This document shows, one piece after another, positions 45,558 to 58,000 of a stretch of 64,000 nucleotides of DNA. This stretch comes from Klebsormidium nitens (taxonomy: Eukaryota; Streptophyta; Klebsormidiophyceae; Klebsormidiales; Klebsormidiaceae). Position 1 is the first letter of the stretch. Every line of letters begins with the position of its first letter. The notes under the pieces are model-generated. The model made no database searches, was not told where the DNA came from, and saw only the letters and a program-made list of their open reading frames with translations. The stretch is from contig DF237203.1 of assembly GCA_000708835.1 (NCBI GenBank), positions 10,730 to 74,729 on the forward strand, written 5' to 3'. Both the position numbers and the translations under genes were made by a program.

Positions 45558-48500
45558 ATGCTGCGCAGCTGCCCCCAGCGTCTCCACTCTCAGCGCCGCG
45601 CCATACATGCAAGAAGCACGAGCCTGGATCGTGCACCTGCGCAGGGTCAGAAAGCGGCGCAGTCCGTTGAGAAGGAGAGCATAATAGAGGGCCACACGTG
45701 GGAGTGGCGCCACCGGTGGCATGTCTACTACGAAACAGCGGGCACGCAAGGGCCACCGCTGGTGTTTCTTCCCGGGTTCGGGGTGGGCTGCTTCCACTTC
45801 CGGGACCAGCTGCGCGACCTCGGCAGCGACCACCGCGTGTGGGTCATGGACCTGCTGGGGCAGGTGAGGCACAGCAATGGAGACTCCCCGCAGTACACTC
45901 ATTTTTCAGAGAGAGACACTATCCAAACTACTTGCGGGCGTGCATTCAAGATATGGTCTGAATAGACTCTCTAGACTTGCTTAGCGAGTGGGTCTTGGAG
46001 CGCCTTGACGTTACTTGTTGATTGTTGAGTGTGGGCCCAACGACCAGGTTCAGCCCGTGGCCTCGGCTGACTGCAGGGCAACTCGTGGCCGTCGCATGAC
46101 CCTGCCCCCCATGCGGACGGGGACTTCAAGTACTGGGGGTTTGGGCCAGCGGCAGAGGAGTGGGCCGGGGATCTTATTTACAGCGTGGATACATGGACCA
46201 GCCAGGTGGCGCTCTCCACCCTCGCTTTCCTGGACCGATGGGGTATCAATCTTGCACCTCCTTTCGAGACAGCTCCATTTGGCTATCCATGTTCAATTGG
46301 GGCACTCGTCGCGCGTCTTTCTATCACAACGGCCATAAGCTCTTTTAGTGCAAGTTCGAATGAGGAAGTGGAGCTCGGAAACGAGGGGTATTTAGAAACA
46401 ATCCATGTGATGTGCCCAAGCGCTTGCCAACACGGCCCGTCCGGGCGCCTTGCCTGGCGTGCAGATTGAGGCGTTTCTGGCGACCGTAGTGAAGGAGCCG
46501 GTATACCTCCTGGGGAACTCTCTGGGGGGCTATCTGGCCGTCTCACTTGCTGCGCGCCGGCCCGACCTCGTCAAGGGCGTGTGCCTGGTCAACGGTGAGA
46601 GGGCAGGCGCTGCACCAACATTTGTCTGGGGCAGAAGTCTGTAACACGCACCTTCTGCAGTTCTTCACACCAAATGTGTTCGATGGTGGACTACGAAATC
46701 ACCTGCTCTTTTTGGAACTTCCTTGCACTCGCCCACTTGTGAGGCACCTCACTTATTGCAAAAGCCTAGCATGCCAACATTGGTGAGGACAGGAACATAG
46801 GCCAGACCTGGTGAGCAGACCCCACGTCTTTTCACAGGGATATCGAACATGGCAACCAGTTCACTCGATGAGGTTGGGGGTGTCAAGTTAACCAGTTATG
46901 CGGATCTGAAACGCCAATCATGGTCTTACAGTGTCAAGTAAGAGCAAAAGTCACCACACAGCAACCAGCGCAGTCACTGGAGGCCCTCACTGTCCTTTGC
47001 GTGCTTGCAGCCACCCCGTTCTGGGCGTTCATCCCCAGCCCCAAGTCCAAGAACTGGTTCTCCAGACAGATTGGCCGTGTCATCTGGGCGGGCGCCGTCC
47101 CTGTGCCGAGATGGGCGCGCTGGGCCAGCAGCCGCTGGTGGGACGCGCTGCGCAACCCCGGGGTCAGTGCCGCACCAATCCTGATCCCCAGTTCACAGGT
47201 GTCCAGTTTTCCGTGGTTACGGGTTGGTCGAGGTGGCAGCTCCGCATTCATCGTCATGCATATGGAGAACACCTTTGAGAAACGACCAGATCCGAGCTCG
47301 GTATATGCCGAGTAGTCGAAACTGGCCGAAACTCCCTTTATTTTTCCGCTGTTCAAAGCGGCGTATCTGTAACTTCCGGACGCAGCCGACGAAGGCGGTC
47401 TTTCGGAACTCCGCCCGATTCTGCACGTAAGTTGGGCAGAACGCTGAGGGCTTCGACGGGTGCGGGGGTCAGAAAGAATTTTGGCAGCTCCGAGACTTCA
47501 GCTTGTCTCAGAAGAACCGCGGCGTTTGTCATCCACGCTTGACTTGCTATGTGGGATAAGTTGACCTCTTCGAAGATGGTTACATCGCAATTTTACAGGC
47601 GCCGTTTGTGGCAGAACTTCGCTTTGGAGGATGGTCGGCGAGCACGTACATCCATGGTCAGTGGCCCCTTCAGCTTCCGTTTTGCAAGGCCGTTTCACCA
47701 CCTCCATGCCCGGCCCAAAACCTCCCGCTCTTTCTCTGTGCGCGCAGACGATCCGCGCGCTGCTGGCCCAGGTGTACTGCAACCGCGAGCGCCTCTCCGA
47801 CGAGCTAGTGGCGCAGATTGTGGAGCCGACGTCGCACCCCGCGGCCGCATCCGCGTTTGCGTCCATCATCTTCGCCCCAAAGCCCGAGAACAGCTTCAAT
47901 GAGGGCCTGCACAAGCTGCGGGCACACGGCGTCCCGCTCTGCCTCATGTACGGTGAGGCGACGCTCAGCGGCGCCTCTGCCGTCCTTTGCACCTTCTGTC
48001 GATTTCGATGAAGATTGATAGCAGAGAAAGAGTTCTTCTACTATCAACCGTGCGTGGTTGTTTTGGCCTCGTTCGTCAGGGCTTCGGGATATTGATTCCG
48101 ACGATGACTTGCCTCCTTTTCCCCACAAGTTTTCGGGGTCTTTGGGCGCTAAAGGGCTCGTAGGAACACGCACTTTTGATGCACCCTCGATTTGTACAGG
48201 TCGTGAAGACCCGTGGGTCCGGCCGGTTTGGGGGCAGCAGGCGAAGCGGATAGTGCCAAACGCTCCTTACTTTGAGATCAGCCCCGCTGGACACTGTGAG
48301 TCGCACTGCAGTCGCCGTCCCTCGTTCACTTGACTTCACTTCATGCTGATGCTGTCCAATCGACGACAGGATTTCAACGAATGACGTCCGCACACTGCTC
48401 GGTTGCAGAATACAATGTCCTCACTCGCAGGGGCTTGTGCTGAGCATGCGCCTCCAAGTGGCGTCACCAGATACACCTACTTCAGTTGGTATTGGGCATC

Positions 48501-48865
48501 GTTACGCTCGCTTCTTCTCGCTGCAATTGGTACATGCTCGTTCTTGGGGCATCGCCGGTGTCAGTCGGCTCTCAAGCTGATGTTTGTATGTGCAACCGGC
48601 TGCCAGCACACCATTTGCTGACGGGTGCTTAATCTCGACAGGTCCTCATCACGAAGCCTATGAAGTGTTCAACATCCTAGTTCGGAAGTGGATTGCGCAT
48701 CATGAGACAGATGGAGAAGAACCCTTGCCCGAGCGACTAGACGCTGTCGAGATTGGATTGGCTAATGAGTTGGTGTGCGCGGAGCTTGTCAGCGGCGAGC
48801 CGAGGAACGCCTTCGAGAGAATTGCAAGCGGCGTTCTGGGGGGACGGCCGAGAGAGTCGGGTTAG
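45558..48865 (+). CDS. PPH: Pheophytinase (chloroplast alpha/beta hydrolase)
   Basis: Removes phytol from pheophytin in chlorophyll breakdown, in the chloroplast. Seven exons: 45558-45863, 46077-46205, 46465-46594, 47011-47162, 47748-47952, 48200-48295, 48642-48865; 413 residues. ATG 45558 opens a basic, Ser-rich transit-like stretch (MLRSCPQRLHSQRRAIHARS). The hydrolase core follows: PPLVFLPGFGVGCFHFRDQL, RVWVMDLLGQGNSWPSHDP, the nucleophile elbow YLLGNSLGGYLAVSLA (Ser), LVNATPFWAFIPSP, CLMYGREDPWVRPVWG (Asp) and FEISPAGHCPHHEAYEV (His). This sequence of motifs is characteristic of PPH rather than of general hydrolases. The N-terminus is shorter than in land plants; additional upstream exons are possible. 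Confidence 0.9.
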
Positions 48866-49837
48866 ATAAGCACCCAGTGCATGTTGGAGTGTTATTCGTC
48901 GAGTCGAAGCAGGTTGCGGTGATATGCATAAGCAGGCTAGACAAATGCGAACGTTGCGAGTTGCTTCAGCATGTGTTGCGAAGTGACCACATCAAAGTAG
49001 ACAGTGTAGCTGTACATAAGAGCATGCCTTTGAAATTTGGACGGCTTCAAGTCAATTAGCACACACCAGAGTCAAGCAGACTCATGTGTATTGCAGATAG
49101 CCTGGCAGCTGATGCAATCAGAGTTCGTCTATAGGCATGTGGATCAGAAATAAAGTTTATGCATCTCGCGGATCCATGCTCAGTAAATCATGACGTGTAT
49201 GATTGATTCGACCAGGTCACGCGTCCTAGCTTCAGCTTTTTTGCCGTCCAGCTAGGCAGCTGCATGCCGACTAGTGGACACCCATGGGTGCAGTGCGCTG
49301 TGTTATGCATGTGAACTTGCAATGATTCATATGCATGCTAGCTCTCCAATAAATAAAAGGATGCTACAGGTACTTTTTCAATTTCAGAAACGATCCACAT
49401 ATACCTCTACATGCGCGTTATAAACATCATGCACATATGCGCGCAGTATATGATAATTGAGCTATAAGGCTGGTGTACATGTTGCACTCCTGGTTCGATC
49501 TCAGATATGTCAAAGTCCGCGGCGGCGGCCCTGGCGAATAAATTCAAAAAATGTCGCATGAATACCGTACATTTCTCTGATGCATTGCATCAACACTGAC
49601 AGCATACGGCATACCAAATGCCATGCAAGTGGTCTGGCATGCGCCAAACATGACAGAAGTCCTTCCCATGACGTACCTTGTCGGAGGATCGGAAACAGCC
49701 AATGCATGGAGTTGGGCTCAAGCCGCTGATATCATCAGGCTTTCCAGATTGACCCGCGTGCAAATCAGCTTTACTTACATGTAAACATTCAATATACATG
49801 TGGAATAAGGATCTTCAAACACTGGTACTGTGAGCTG
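48866..49837. other. Convergent intergenic region, pheophytinase / importin alpha
   Basis: About 970 bp of AT-rich sequence between converging genes; it should carry both 3' untranslated regions. No gene, repeat or RNA is recognised. Confidence 0.5.
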
Positions 49838-52800
49838 CTACGTCCGCATGCCACCTGGGTTCCGCCAAGCTGGCAAATCCTGCTGGACCGCCTTTGAACC
49901 CTCTTCAAGCCCTTCTTCTTCCATCCCGTACTCTTCTCCGTAGTATCTATCTACAAGGCTGTTGGCCATGTTTCTAAGCTCGTCGTTTCCGTGATACTGC
50001 AGCGACTCGAGCGCGTCTATCCCGTCCGCTTCTTCGACTAGCTTCACGCCTCTCCCGTTTGGCAGCGCCCGCAAAACGACTTCTGCGAACTGGACGCCGA
50101 GACGCGCGGCCTCCTGGTCCGGGGACCTCACGAGGGCCAGGAAGCCGGGCAAGCAACCGGCCCGCACCACGGCCTCCAGATGACTCAGCACTACTGCGCC
50201 ACCACCTGCGCAGAACGAATAAGCCAGGCGGCTAAGCAACGACGCGCTTTGTGTGGTTTTCAACGGTGAAGGAGGACCGTGAACTGGTGCCCCACGGTAT
50301 CCAAGACGGAGACACTGCGGGGCTGAATTGTGCAGGGGGTGGCGCCGGAATCGTAGCTGCACTCCAGAAAAACAAGGGTCTCGTGAACGAGGTAGCAACA
50401 GAGTTGGCTCCAAACGCCTCGAGGACCATGATTGCGTCTGGGGTCGCCCTAGCCTGTGGGGGTCAGTCAGCCCGAATCGCACACTTGAAGCGTTTGCCTG
50501 TGACCGCCAGATCGATTGATGCGCCCCATTGCTACGAGTCCGGCTTTTGCTGTAAGAGCCAATTTGGTCCGGCGGCTCGGCCGTTCACCTCCAGGAGCAG
50601 CACACATGTTTGCGAGCGCAAAGCCCGCCTCCTTCTTGACGTCGAAGGCGGCCTCCTGCAGCAGGCGCGCGGCGGCCGCGATGACGTCAGGAGTGGCGAC
50701 GGCCTGCTTGTGCTGCAGCGTGCCCCCCGCGATGTTGGCCACCGCCCACGCGGCCTCCTTCTGCAGCGTGCGCTCGCCGCTCTGCAAGCACCGGCACAGC
50801 GCGGCCACGACCGAACCTGGCAAACGAAAGAAGGGAGTGTCATTGCGATCCGCGGGTACAGATCGCTGTTTGGGATGCACTCCAAACAGCAGACGCGTTT
50901 ATTGTAAGCGCACTTTGGTGGGACGAGAAGTTCCAGACCTGCAATGCTCCACGAAGGGGAGCCGTTCAGTTGCTGAAATGCGTGAGGCCTTTTCGTTCAA
51001 TACCGGAGTGGCTTCGTTCCACTCGTCTTTAAGGGAAGCGAAGAATGTCTTTCTCTCAGGGAATTGGAGCGAAGAGCCACACTTCCAAAAGTGCAGCGGT
51101 GCAGCGTTTAGGCATTTGGCCGCTCTTTCATCCTTGTCGGGCGGACGTTGTGCACGTCGAGGCAACTAAAACGGACTGAAACATTCTACTTTGAACCCCA
51201 TATACTGGCACCCCCCTCTCCCCGCCCCTCACCTGCCCCCCCCGGCGCCGCGACAAACACGGCGTCCGTCTTGCTGTCCTGCCCACTGACCACGTTCCCC
51301 ACCGCGCGCAGAACGGGAATCACCACGTGCTTCTCGGTGGCTGTCACCAGGTGCCGCACGAGCGGCGGCAGCGCGCCCAGCTTGATCAGCCGGTCGGCGT
51401 GCGCCTCGGGCCCCGCGGCCAGGTACGTCAGGATCCACGCGACCTCCGTAACTAGGGCGGGGCTGCCGCCATCCAAGCCCGCCACTAAAGCGTTGATGAG
51501 TGGGCCGTTCTTGATGGCCTCCGACGCGGCTTTCTGGCTGGGGCCCTGCGGGACAAGACGGGGAGGGTCAGAGCACATAGGGAGCGGACGATCACTGAAG
51601 CAGAGGGGCCCATGACTGGGACTGCATCACGGACAGATAATCGTATAGCAATGGACGACTTTCGCGCCCATTACAAGCCGCCTGCTGAAAGACAGCCGGA
51701 GTTGCCAACTCCTCTTACCAGGACGAAGGTGGTCAAAAGAAACAGAACTCCCTCCAGACCTAGTTCATCCAGACAGCCGAACGATCCTAGAGCGACGTTC
51801 AAGAAGAAAAGTGTACACTTTAAACAGTCTTAGCCCACCTTCAGGAGATTTGAGAGTGCCCACGCGGCCGTCTGTTTAAGGGTTGACCCCGGTCGCTCTG
51901 TTTCCGCCACTCGCGCAGAGAGTGGCCCCAGCGCCCCATTGGCCAGCAGCACGTCCCGCAGCTCCTGGCCCTCCCCCGCAAGATTGCCCAGCGCCCACGC
52001 AAACTGCTCCGCCACGTCGAGGGCCCGCCCTGGAAGCGACGGGCTTTCTCGTTAGCTGAACCTTGAGCAGAGTAATTATGTTCTAGAGGTCAATTTCGTA
52101 GCAAGACGTTTGGCCACTATCATCTATGACCTGTCACAAAACGACGACGTGGTGTGGGAACAGCTTCCAATACTGCTCGCCTCTAGCGCATATTGAAACA
52201 GAAACGAACGCGAATCGTTGGTTGCAGCTACAAATAAGCAAGCCTCTCTTCGACAAACATGAGGAGCGCCTTGAAACGGGCGCATTTCCAACTCTGAACC
52301 AGGCACGCTCGGCCTTAAACTAGAGAAATTTTCTCTTGTAAGGTCCAATTGTTTGTCATCCCTGGAGTAGGCGTGGAAATGTATCACTGATGCGGGACAG
52401 GGTACGATTGACATGCAAGTACTCAACACTGCCCACGAGCCCCGATGTGCACCTTGCAGGTGAGCGATGAGGAGCGGAGCCGTTGGCAGCACGGCCGTGG
52501 CCTGGTCCGTGTCTCCACTGGCGATGTTGGTCAGGCACCAGGCCGCCTCCAGCAGCTGCTCCGGACCACTGACCCCAAACTGCAGCGCCTCCCCCAGGAG
52601 GGGAACAGCCCCGGCAGCCACTGCCACGTCCACCTGGGAAGAAGCGCAACCAGTCAGGGACAATGGGCGGAAACTAGACGTGAATTTAATGCCTGGCTAC
52701 GTCGTTGCTTTAGAGGCCCCTGAGTGCGTTACATTTGATCTGCGCGATCTCAAAACCGGTGATACTGCTTCCTTCGGGCGTCTTCACATCGCCCCTCAAA

Positions 52801-54330
52801 GTTGGACGGGTCGTCCCGAATCTGCATAGGACGTCAGCTTTGTGTTTTCGGGAGGCCAGCAGTGAAGTCCTATCAAATGGCGGGAAAAATGTATCATGGA
52901 AAGGTCGGTAGAAGGGGAATGAGATCACGGCCGTGCTGACTCGTTTCCGATTGGCTTTGTTGCAAAGAATGAAACGGGAGAAGCCTTTGGAGGTCGAGAG
53001 AAGACGTCCTCTGATAAAAAGGACAGCCGCCTGGAAGGTTTGCAATCTGCCTTCCAGATGTCGAATGAAGAAACATGGTCCTCATATGTCGAGATTCATG
53101 AAGGGGGTCCTGTCGAAGAGGGTTCACTTCATGGTCGTGTGGCACCGGACCGACAGCAAATGTTCTTCACCGGACACAGAAGGACTTCAATATCATTATC
53201 TGTCTCATGAAGAGACGATTGTGAAACTGGGCAACTCAGGTGATACGGTTGTGCTAACATTAGGCCCCCGACCTTGGGGTCAGCACAGGAATGAACTCTG
53301 ACTGTATGTGTAAAGTAGGCTGGCAATTCATCTCGAAATGCCCACAAGTGGATGTCCTGGATGAAAAGCAAGGCTTGACTTGAAACTGACTTTCGTTTGG
53401 AAACCAAATACCTGGGCGAAGACATTGTCCCGCTTTATTGGAGTAAAGGGAGTTCTCAGCAAGTTTCCTACAAAGCTTCACATGGGGGACCATGCTCAAT
53501 TGGTACTAATCATACTCTTAACTCGAGCACCTGGATCTGTGAACACTGGGTGGGCACCAATACAAAGAAGAGGGGGGGCTCATTGGCCCACACACCCGTA
53601 GTGGCCTGTTTCAGAAGCAGCCTATTTGCAACTATCCTGGCAAAAGCCCTTTCATCACCTTTTCCTTCATCACACCACCAGACTCTTGAAACAACAAGGA
53701 GCAAATTATGAAATCACATATGATTGATGCGATCCTGAGGCTGAAAGAAAGGCCTACTGCGCACCGGTGGATACTGCCCAACCGACAGGAGTTTGCGCAG
53801 CTGGCGCAGCGCAACTAATGCGCCGTCCTTTCCCTTGGATGCCCGGAGGGCCTCCACTGCCTCCTTCACACTTGTGGCCAGCGCCGCTTCATCTGCCTGC
53901 TCCCCTTGCATCTCCCCTCGCGCCAGGCCATCATCCTGCAACCCCGAAGCATGTGATGAGGAGGGCAACCAGCAACGGGGCGTCACGATGGGCGCACCAC
54001 TCTAAGAATGACCAGAACCACCACCCCAAAGTCAGCTTTGCATATTCTCTTTCTGGTTACTTATGTGCCTGAAAGGGCCAACTTAATGGTGAGAACCTTA
54101 TGAGAATTGTCAACATGCTCCAGCAGGAACTCTCAGATTCCATCTTGTCCTCACATTCTCACCATGTCTCTCCGGATTCTCTTTGCACGGACCATGGCCT
54201 CCCTCCTGTCCTTCCCAACTGTCACCGCTTGCTGCTTTCTGCGATCTCCAGCTTTAGCCCCGGTGGTGGCAGCAAAGTTCTTGAACTGCTCTCTGCGACT
54301 GGCCAAAGCCCTTTGCCCCGCTGAATCCAT
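49838..54330 (-). CDS. IMPA9: Importin subunit alpha-9 (nuclear import receptor)
   Basis: Adaptor that binds nuclear localisation signals and importin beta for import through the nuclear pore. Seven exons (minus): 54330-54163, 53935-53765, 52633-52453, 52029-51839, 51545-51233, 50816-50589, 50205-49838; 539 residues against about 520 in the plant alpha-9 group. Exon 1 from ATG 54330 has the importin-beta-binding stretch GDRRKQQAVTVGKDRREAMV with the following RAKRIRR. Armadillo repeats follow with the Trp-Asn array: LLEAAWCLTNIASGDTDQA, VAEQFAWALGNLAGEGQELR, QTAAWALSNLLK, VTEVAWILTYLAAGPEA, QKEAAWAVANIAGGTLQHKQ and KKEAGFALANMCAAPG. The tail ARLGVQFAEVVLRALPNGRG with MANSLVDRYYGEEYG is typical of IMPA9. 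Some array Trp/Asn are replaced, as in that diverged group. Intron 2 is the longest (1131 nt). Confidence 0.94.
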
Positions 54331-55088
54331 GTCCCAAATGCCGAAGTTTGCCCGCTTCCAGCTTAGAAGATTGCCCCAGCCCGAAGTCACGGAACGCCTT
54401 GCTGAAAAAGTTGAAACGCTTGTCCAAGTAATCAATTTTGATCCGCAGGAGCATGAGCAGATGCTTCATTTAATACTGCCACCTTCTGAGGCTTCTCTAC
54501 CGTGCGAAGTCTCTGCATTCTATCAGCTCTGCGTTGGATCAATTTTGCAAGCGCTTCGTGCCCCATTGATTCCCCCCGCTAAAGTGGGGTAGCTAGCCTA
54601 CGGTCGTATCCCCCTTTTCTGTATCGCTTATGTATTGGTCGCATGCAGTTCCCGAAACCGGTTACGGTCCTGGTTCGTGACCGGGTTCCCACAGGTTCCA
54701 CCTGGTTGCGAGCTAGCAGCGTCACCGCACGTTGATTCGGTTGAACCGGTAACATCTTTTTTACGACGGACGTCGTACCGACAGGAGTATCGTACCTAGA
54801 TATGAAACCATTAAATTCTGATTTTGTAGGTAGTCCAATCACCCTGTAAGCCAACATGTGGCCCAGGCAAAGCCTTGCAGTTTTAGAGGGAGCAAACTTC
54901 CGAGTCGACCCTGACATAATAGCAACAGATCTAGACGCCTGGTGGCAGTAAGTTGGTGGTGCTGCTTGCCTCCTGGAAAAGCAAGGTTTGTACAGGCAGC
55001 AGGCTTCTCCTGCGAGGACCTCAAACCTTTCTGCTGCATTGACTTGATTCAAAAGCAAGGGGCGCTCTGAGCAAAGCAGGTGCTTACA
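54331..55088. promoter_or_regulatory. Divergent upstream region, importin alpha-9 / CysRS
   Basis: 758 bp between outward-facing start codons, expected to hold both promoters and 5' leaders. No telo-box or other named element was seen. A long stop-free antisense stretch crosses the right part (54579-55511) but has no ATG start or recognisable product. Confidence 0.45.
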
Positions 55089-58000
55089 ATGGCTGAGCCT
55101 GTGGCGAATGGGGAACTGCCACGGTGGACGAAGCTGGCAGGGATGGAACTTTCCAAACCAAGAGTCAACAACAGCCTGACGAATGAGAAGACAGTACTTG
55201 AGGGCAGCGGGCCTAAAGGACGGCGGCGTAAGACCAGATGTTTTTCCTTTTCTCTGAACTTTCCAAGGACCGCCTTCACACCACCAAAACTGCTTCTCTG
55301 TGTTGATTGGATTGTATAGCTGTTGGTGGTTTGTGCTTGCAGTTTGCGGACGGTGCAGACAAACGGTTGGGTGTATAGCGTCATCCACAACACTCCCTGC
55401 AAGTATTCCCGTTAATCTCATCACAGCTGTTGATGACTTGCACGTGATATGCAGTGACATGGTACAACTGCGGCCCCACCGTCTATGATGCTGCTCATGT
55501 GGGGCACGCACGGAACTACCTTACTTTCGACATCATCCGACGAATTCTGGAGGTAGGCATAACAATGGCGCTGAGAAGACTGAAAAAAAGCTGGTGAATT
55601 GAAGCCAGTGGTCATCTCTTTTTCATTGTTGAAGCTATGCGGTTCACCTTTGAGAAGCTTCCATTCTGGTAGTTGCTCCCCCTACTCCGTTAAGCATCTA
55701 AACTTGTTCATTGATGTTTGATGGTGGTGGTTTCTGGCAGGACTACTTTGGCTACAGCATCTTCTACGTCATGAATGTTACTGATGTGGACGACAAAATT
55801 ATCCTGAAAGCACGACAGAACTTCCTGGTCGAAGAGTACAAGGCAACAGCTAAAGACCCCAATCAAGTAAGTGCAGAATTGGCAGCTGGTTGTGAAAGCC
55901 CCTGACATTGCAAGACGCAGTCAGTGATTCTAGGTCCTGCCTTTGTAGCATGTTGCAACGCTCGCAAGTCTTGGTTTTCGGCGTGGGATGAGATGTAAGG
56001 ATTGATAGGTGGAATCAATTGATTGACTTCCTGGCCCATGCAGGTTCTGGAATGCATCCGGGAAGCTTTGAAGACAATCATTCCCAAGCAGGAAAGCAAG
56101 GTAGGAAGCAGGACCGTCTGGAAGCTTGAAATAAGCTCATGAACTCGTGCGAGGTGTCTGTACTGTTCCAAGCATATTCTGTGGCCGATTTGGCTGTCAC
56201 TGGCATGGTTGTTGACTGCCAGAAGCATCGTGCTTATCTGATCGACATGACAAAGCTCCTGGTGGCATGCAGGTCCGAGAACTATCAAAGAAAATAGACC
56301 TGTTGACACGGACCACGCCGAGTGCGCCTCCGATTGACGAGCCTCACATAGAAAAGGTGAGTGGAAGTGCGCTGGCTGGCCTTCAATCCCTGGCTTCGTA
56401 ATATAATTCCTGTGTTCGATTTTGCGAGCGAGCCATCACTGGTGCAACTCCCTTCTGCAAACATACGGTGCTTGCGCGGGATTGCATGACTGATGAAGTC
56501 CTGATCCTGGGTGCAGGTCGGCCCCGGCGAGTGTGAAGAGCCGACAAAAGTTCCATCCACATCTTCTGTTGCAAAGCAGCTGAAGGAGCTAGAGACAGTA
56601 AGCTGTCCGCGTTTCTCATCTAATACATACAAGTTCTTGAAAAAGCAACAGCGTCGTTTTCCGATCAGTCGGCATGCTAGTGCTTTGCATAGTACAGAGC
56701 TCACTGTCACGAAACGGCTTGACAATGCAAAGATCGATCTTCTCTAATCGTCCTTGTCCTCAAGCAATCGTTGACTTCCAGAGTGAGACGTCAGACAAGT
56801 ATTTTTGATTTTGCCTCAGGCCGTGACACAAGAGGAGTTGAAGTTGTCGAACCATATCAAGTTGCGGGAAAAGGTAGAGGGTGCGGCAGAGGCGGCTCTT
56901 GCAGATGGGGCAGAGGGTGCAGCGCGGCTGATCGATGTTGGGCGAGACGCGCTGGCACTGGCACTGGATGCTGCCATAGGGATAAACGTGCAGGACCAGA
57001 TGATCTTCCGGAGTCACGCGGCCAAGTGAGTTGGAGCCCTTTCAGTTCATGGCTTTCTCGAAGAATTCGCGATGCTGTCGGCCTTCCTTCACAAGCTTGA
57101 AGGGCCCATTGTCTGATGACCTGCTTTCAGGATGCGGGTTGAGTATACTTGAGCTTTGGTCTTATTGAAGGCTGACTCTAATGTCGCTCCCTCTCAGGTA
57201 CGAGGCAGAGTTCTTTGAGGACATGGAGAGGTTGGGGTGGCGGAAGCCGAGAGTCGTGACCAGAGTCACAGAGTGAGGGTTCCAAGTCTTAACCGGAACG
57301 TACGATAGAGTTGTCAGGTTTCTCATGCATACTATACCCCGTTCTTGTCATTTCGATCGTAGGGGTGTCCTTCGAGGACAAGCGTGACAAAGGGACCTAC
57401 AATTGCTGAACGGGTCTGTGGGGGCAAGCACAGTAAAAGCTCAGCTCAAGTTGAGGCTTAATGTTGGATGAATCATTCGGCACACGTTTCTTTGGACATT
57501 TAGGAACAATCTGTGAAACTCGCATGTCTGACCTGAGGGCACCGGATTGGTATTTCGCAGTTACATGAGCGAGGTAGTTGCCTACGTTGCCAAGATCGTG
57601 GACCGAGGATTGGCTTACGAGGCGAATGGGAGCATATATTTTGACACGGTGGCCTTTAGAGAAGCGGGCCACCGATATGGCAAGCTGTGCCCCTGGGCGG
57701 TGGGGACCGCTGAGCTGGCGGCGGAGAGTGAGGCCAACTTCGCCACCAGCGAGAAGAAGAGCCCTAACGACTTCGCACTCTGGAAGGTGAGGCCGAAGGA
57801 GCACCGGGCATTCCAAGAGTCCCTTAGGAATGTGCAGTTGTGCGAGAGGCCAGGATGAAGTTCAGAAGAGTTTTCTGGAGAGTCGTTATTCTGCTTTAAC
57901 GCGGAATAAGCGTGCGCAGAGGGAGGTTCTTGGCGATGACGCGATGTATCTGTTCGAAATGTTCGTTCTTCATAGCTGAAGGGGAAAAGCTGGCAATCTC

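Noticed and set aside
54579-55511. 310-codon minus-strand frame crossing the importin/CysRS upstream region
   Set aside because: It begins at GTG, not ATG, overlaps CysRS exons 1-2 in antisense, and shows no recognisable domain or intron pattern.
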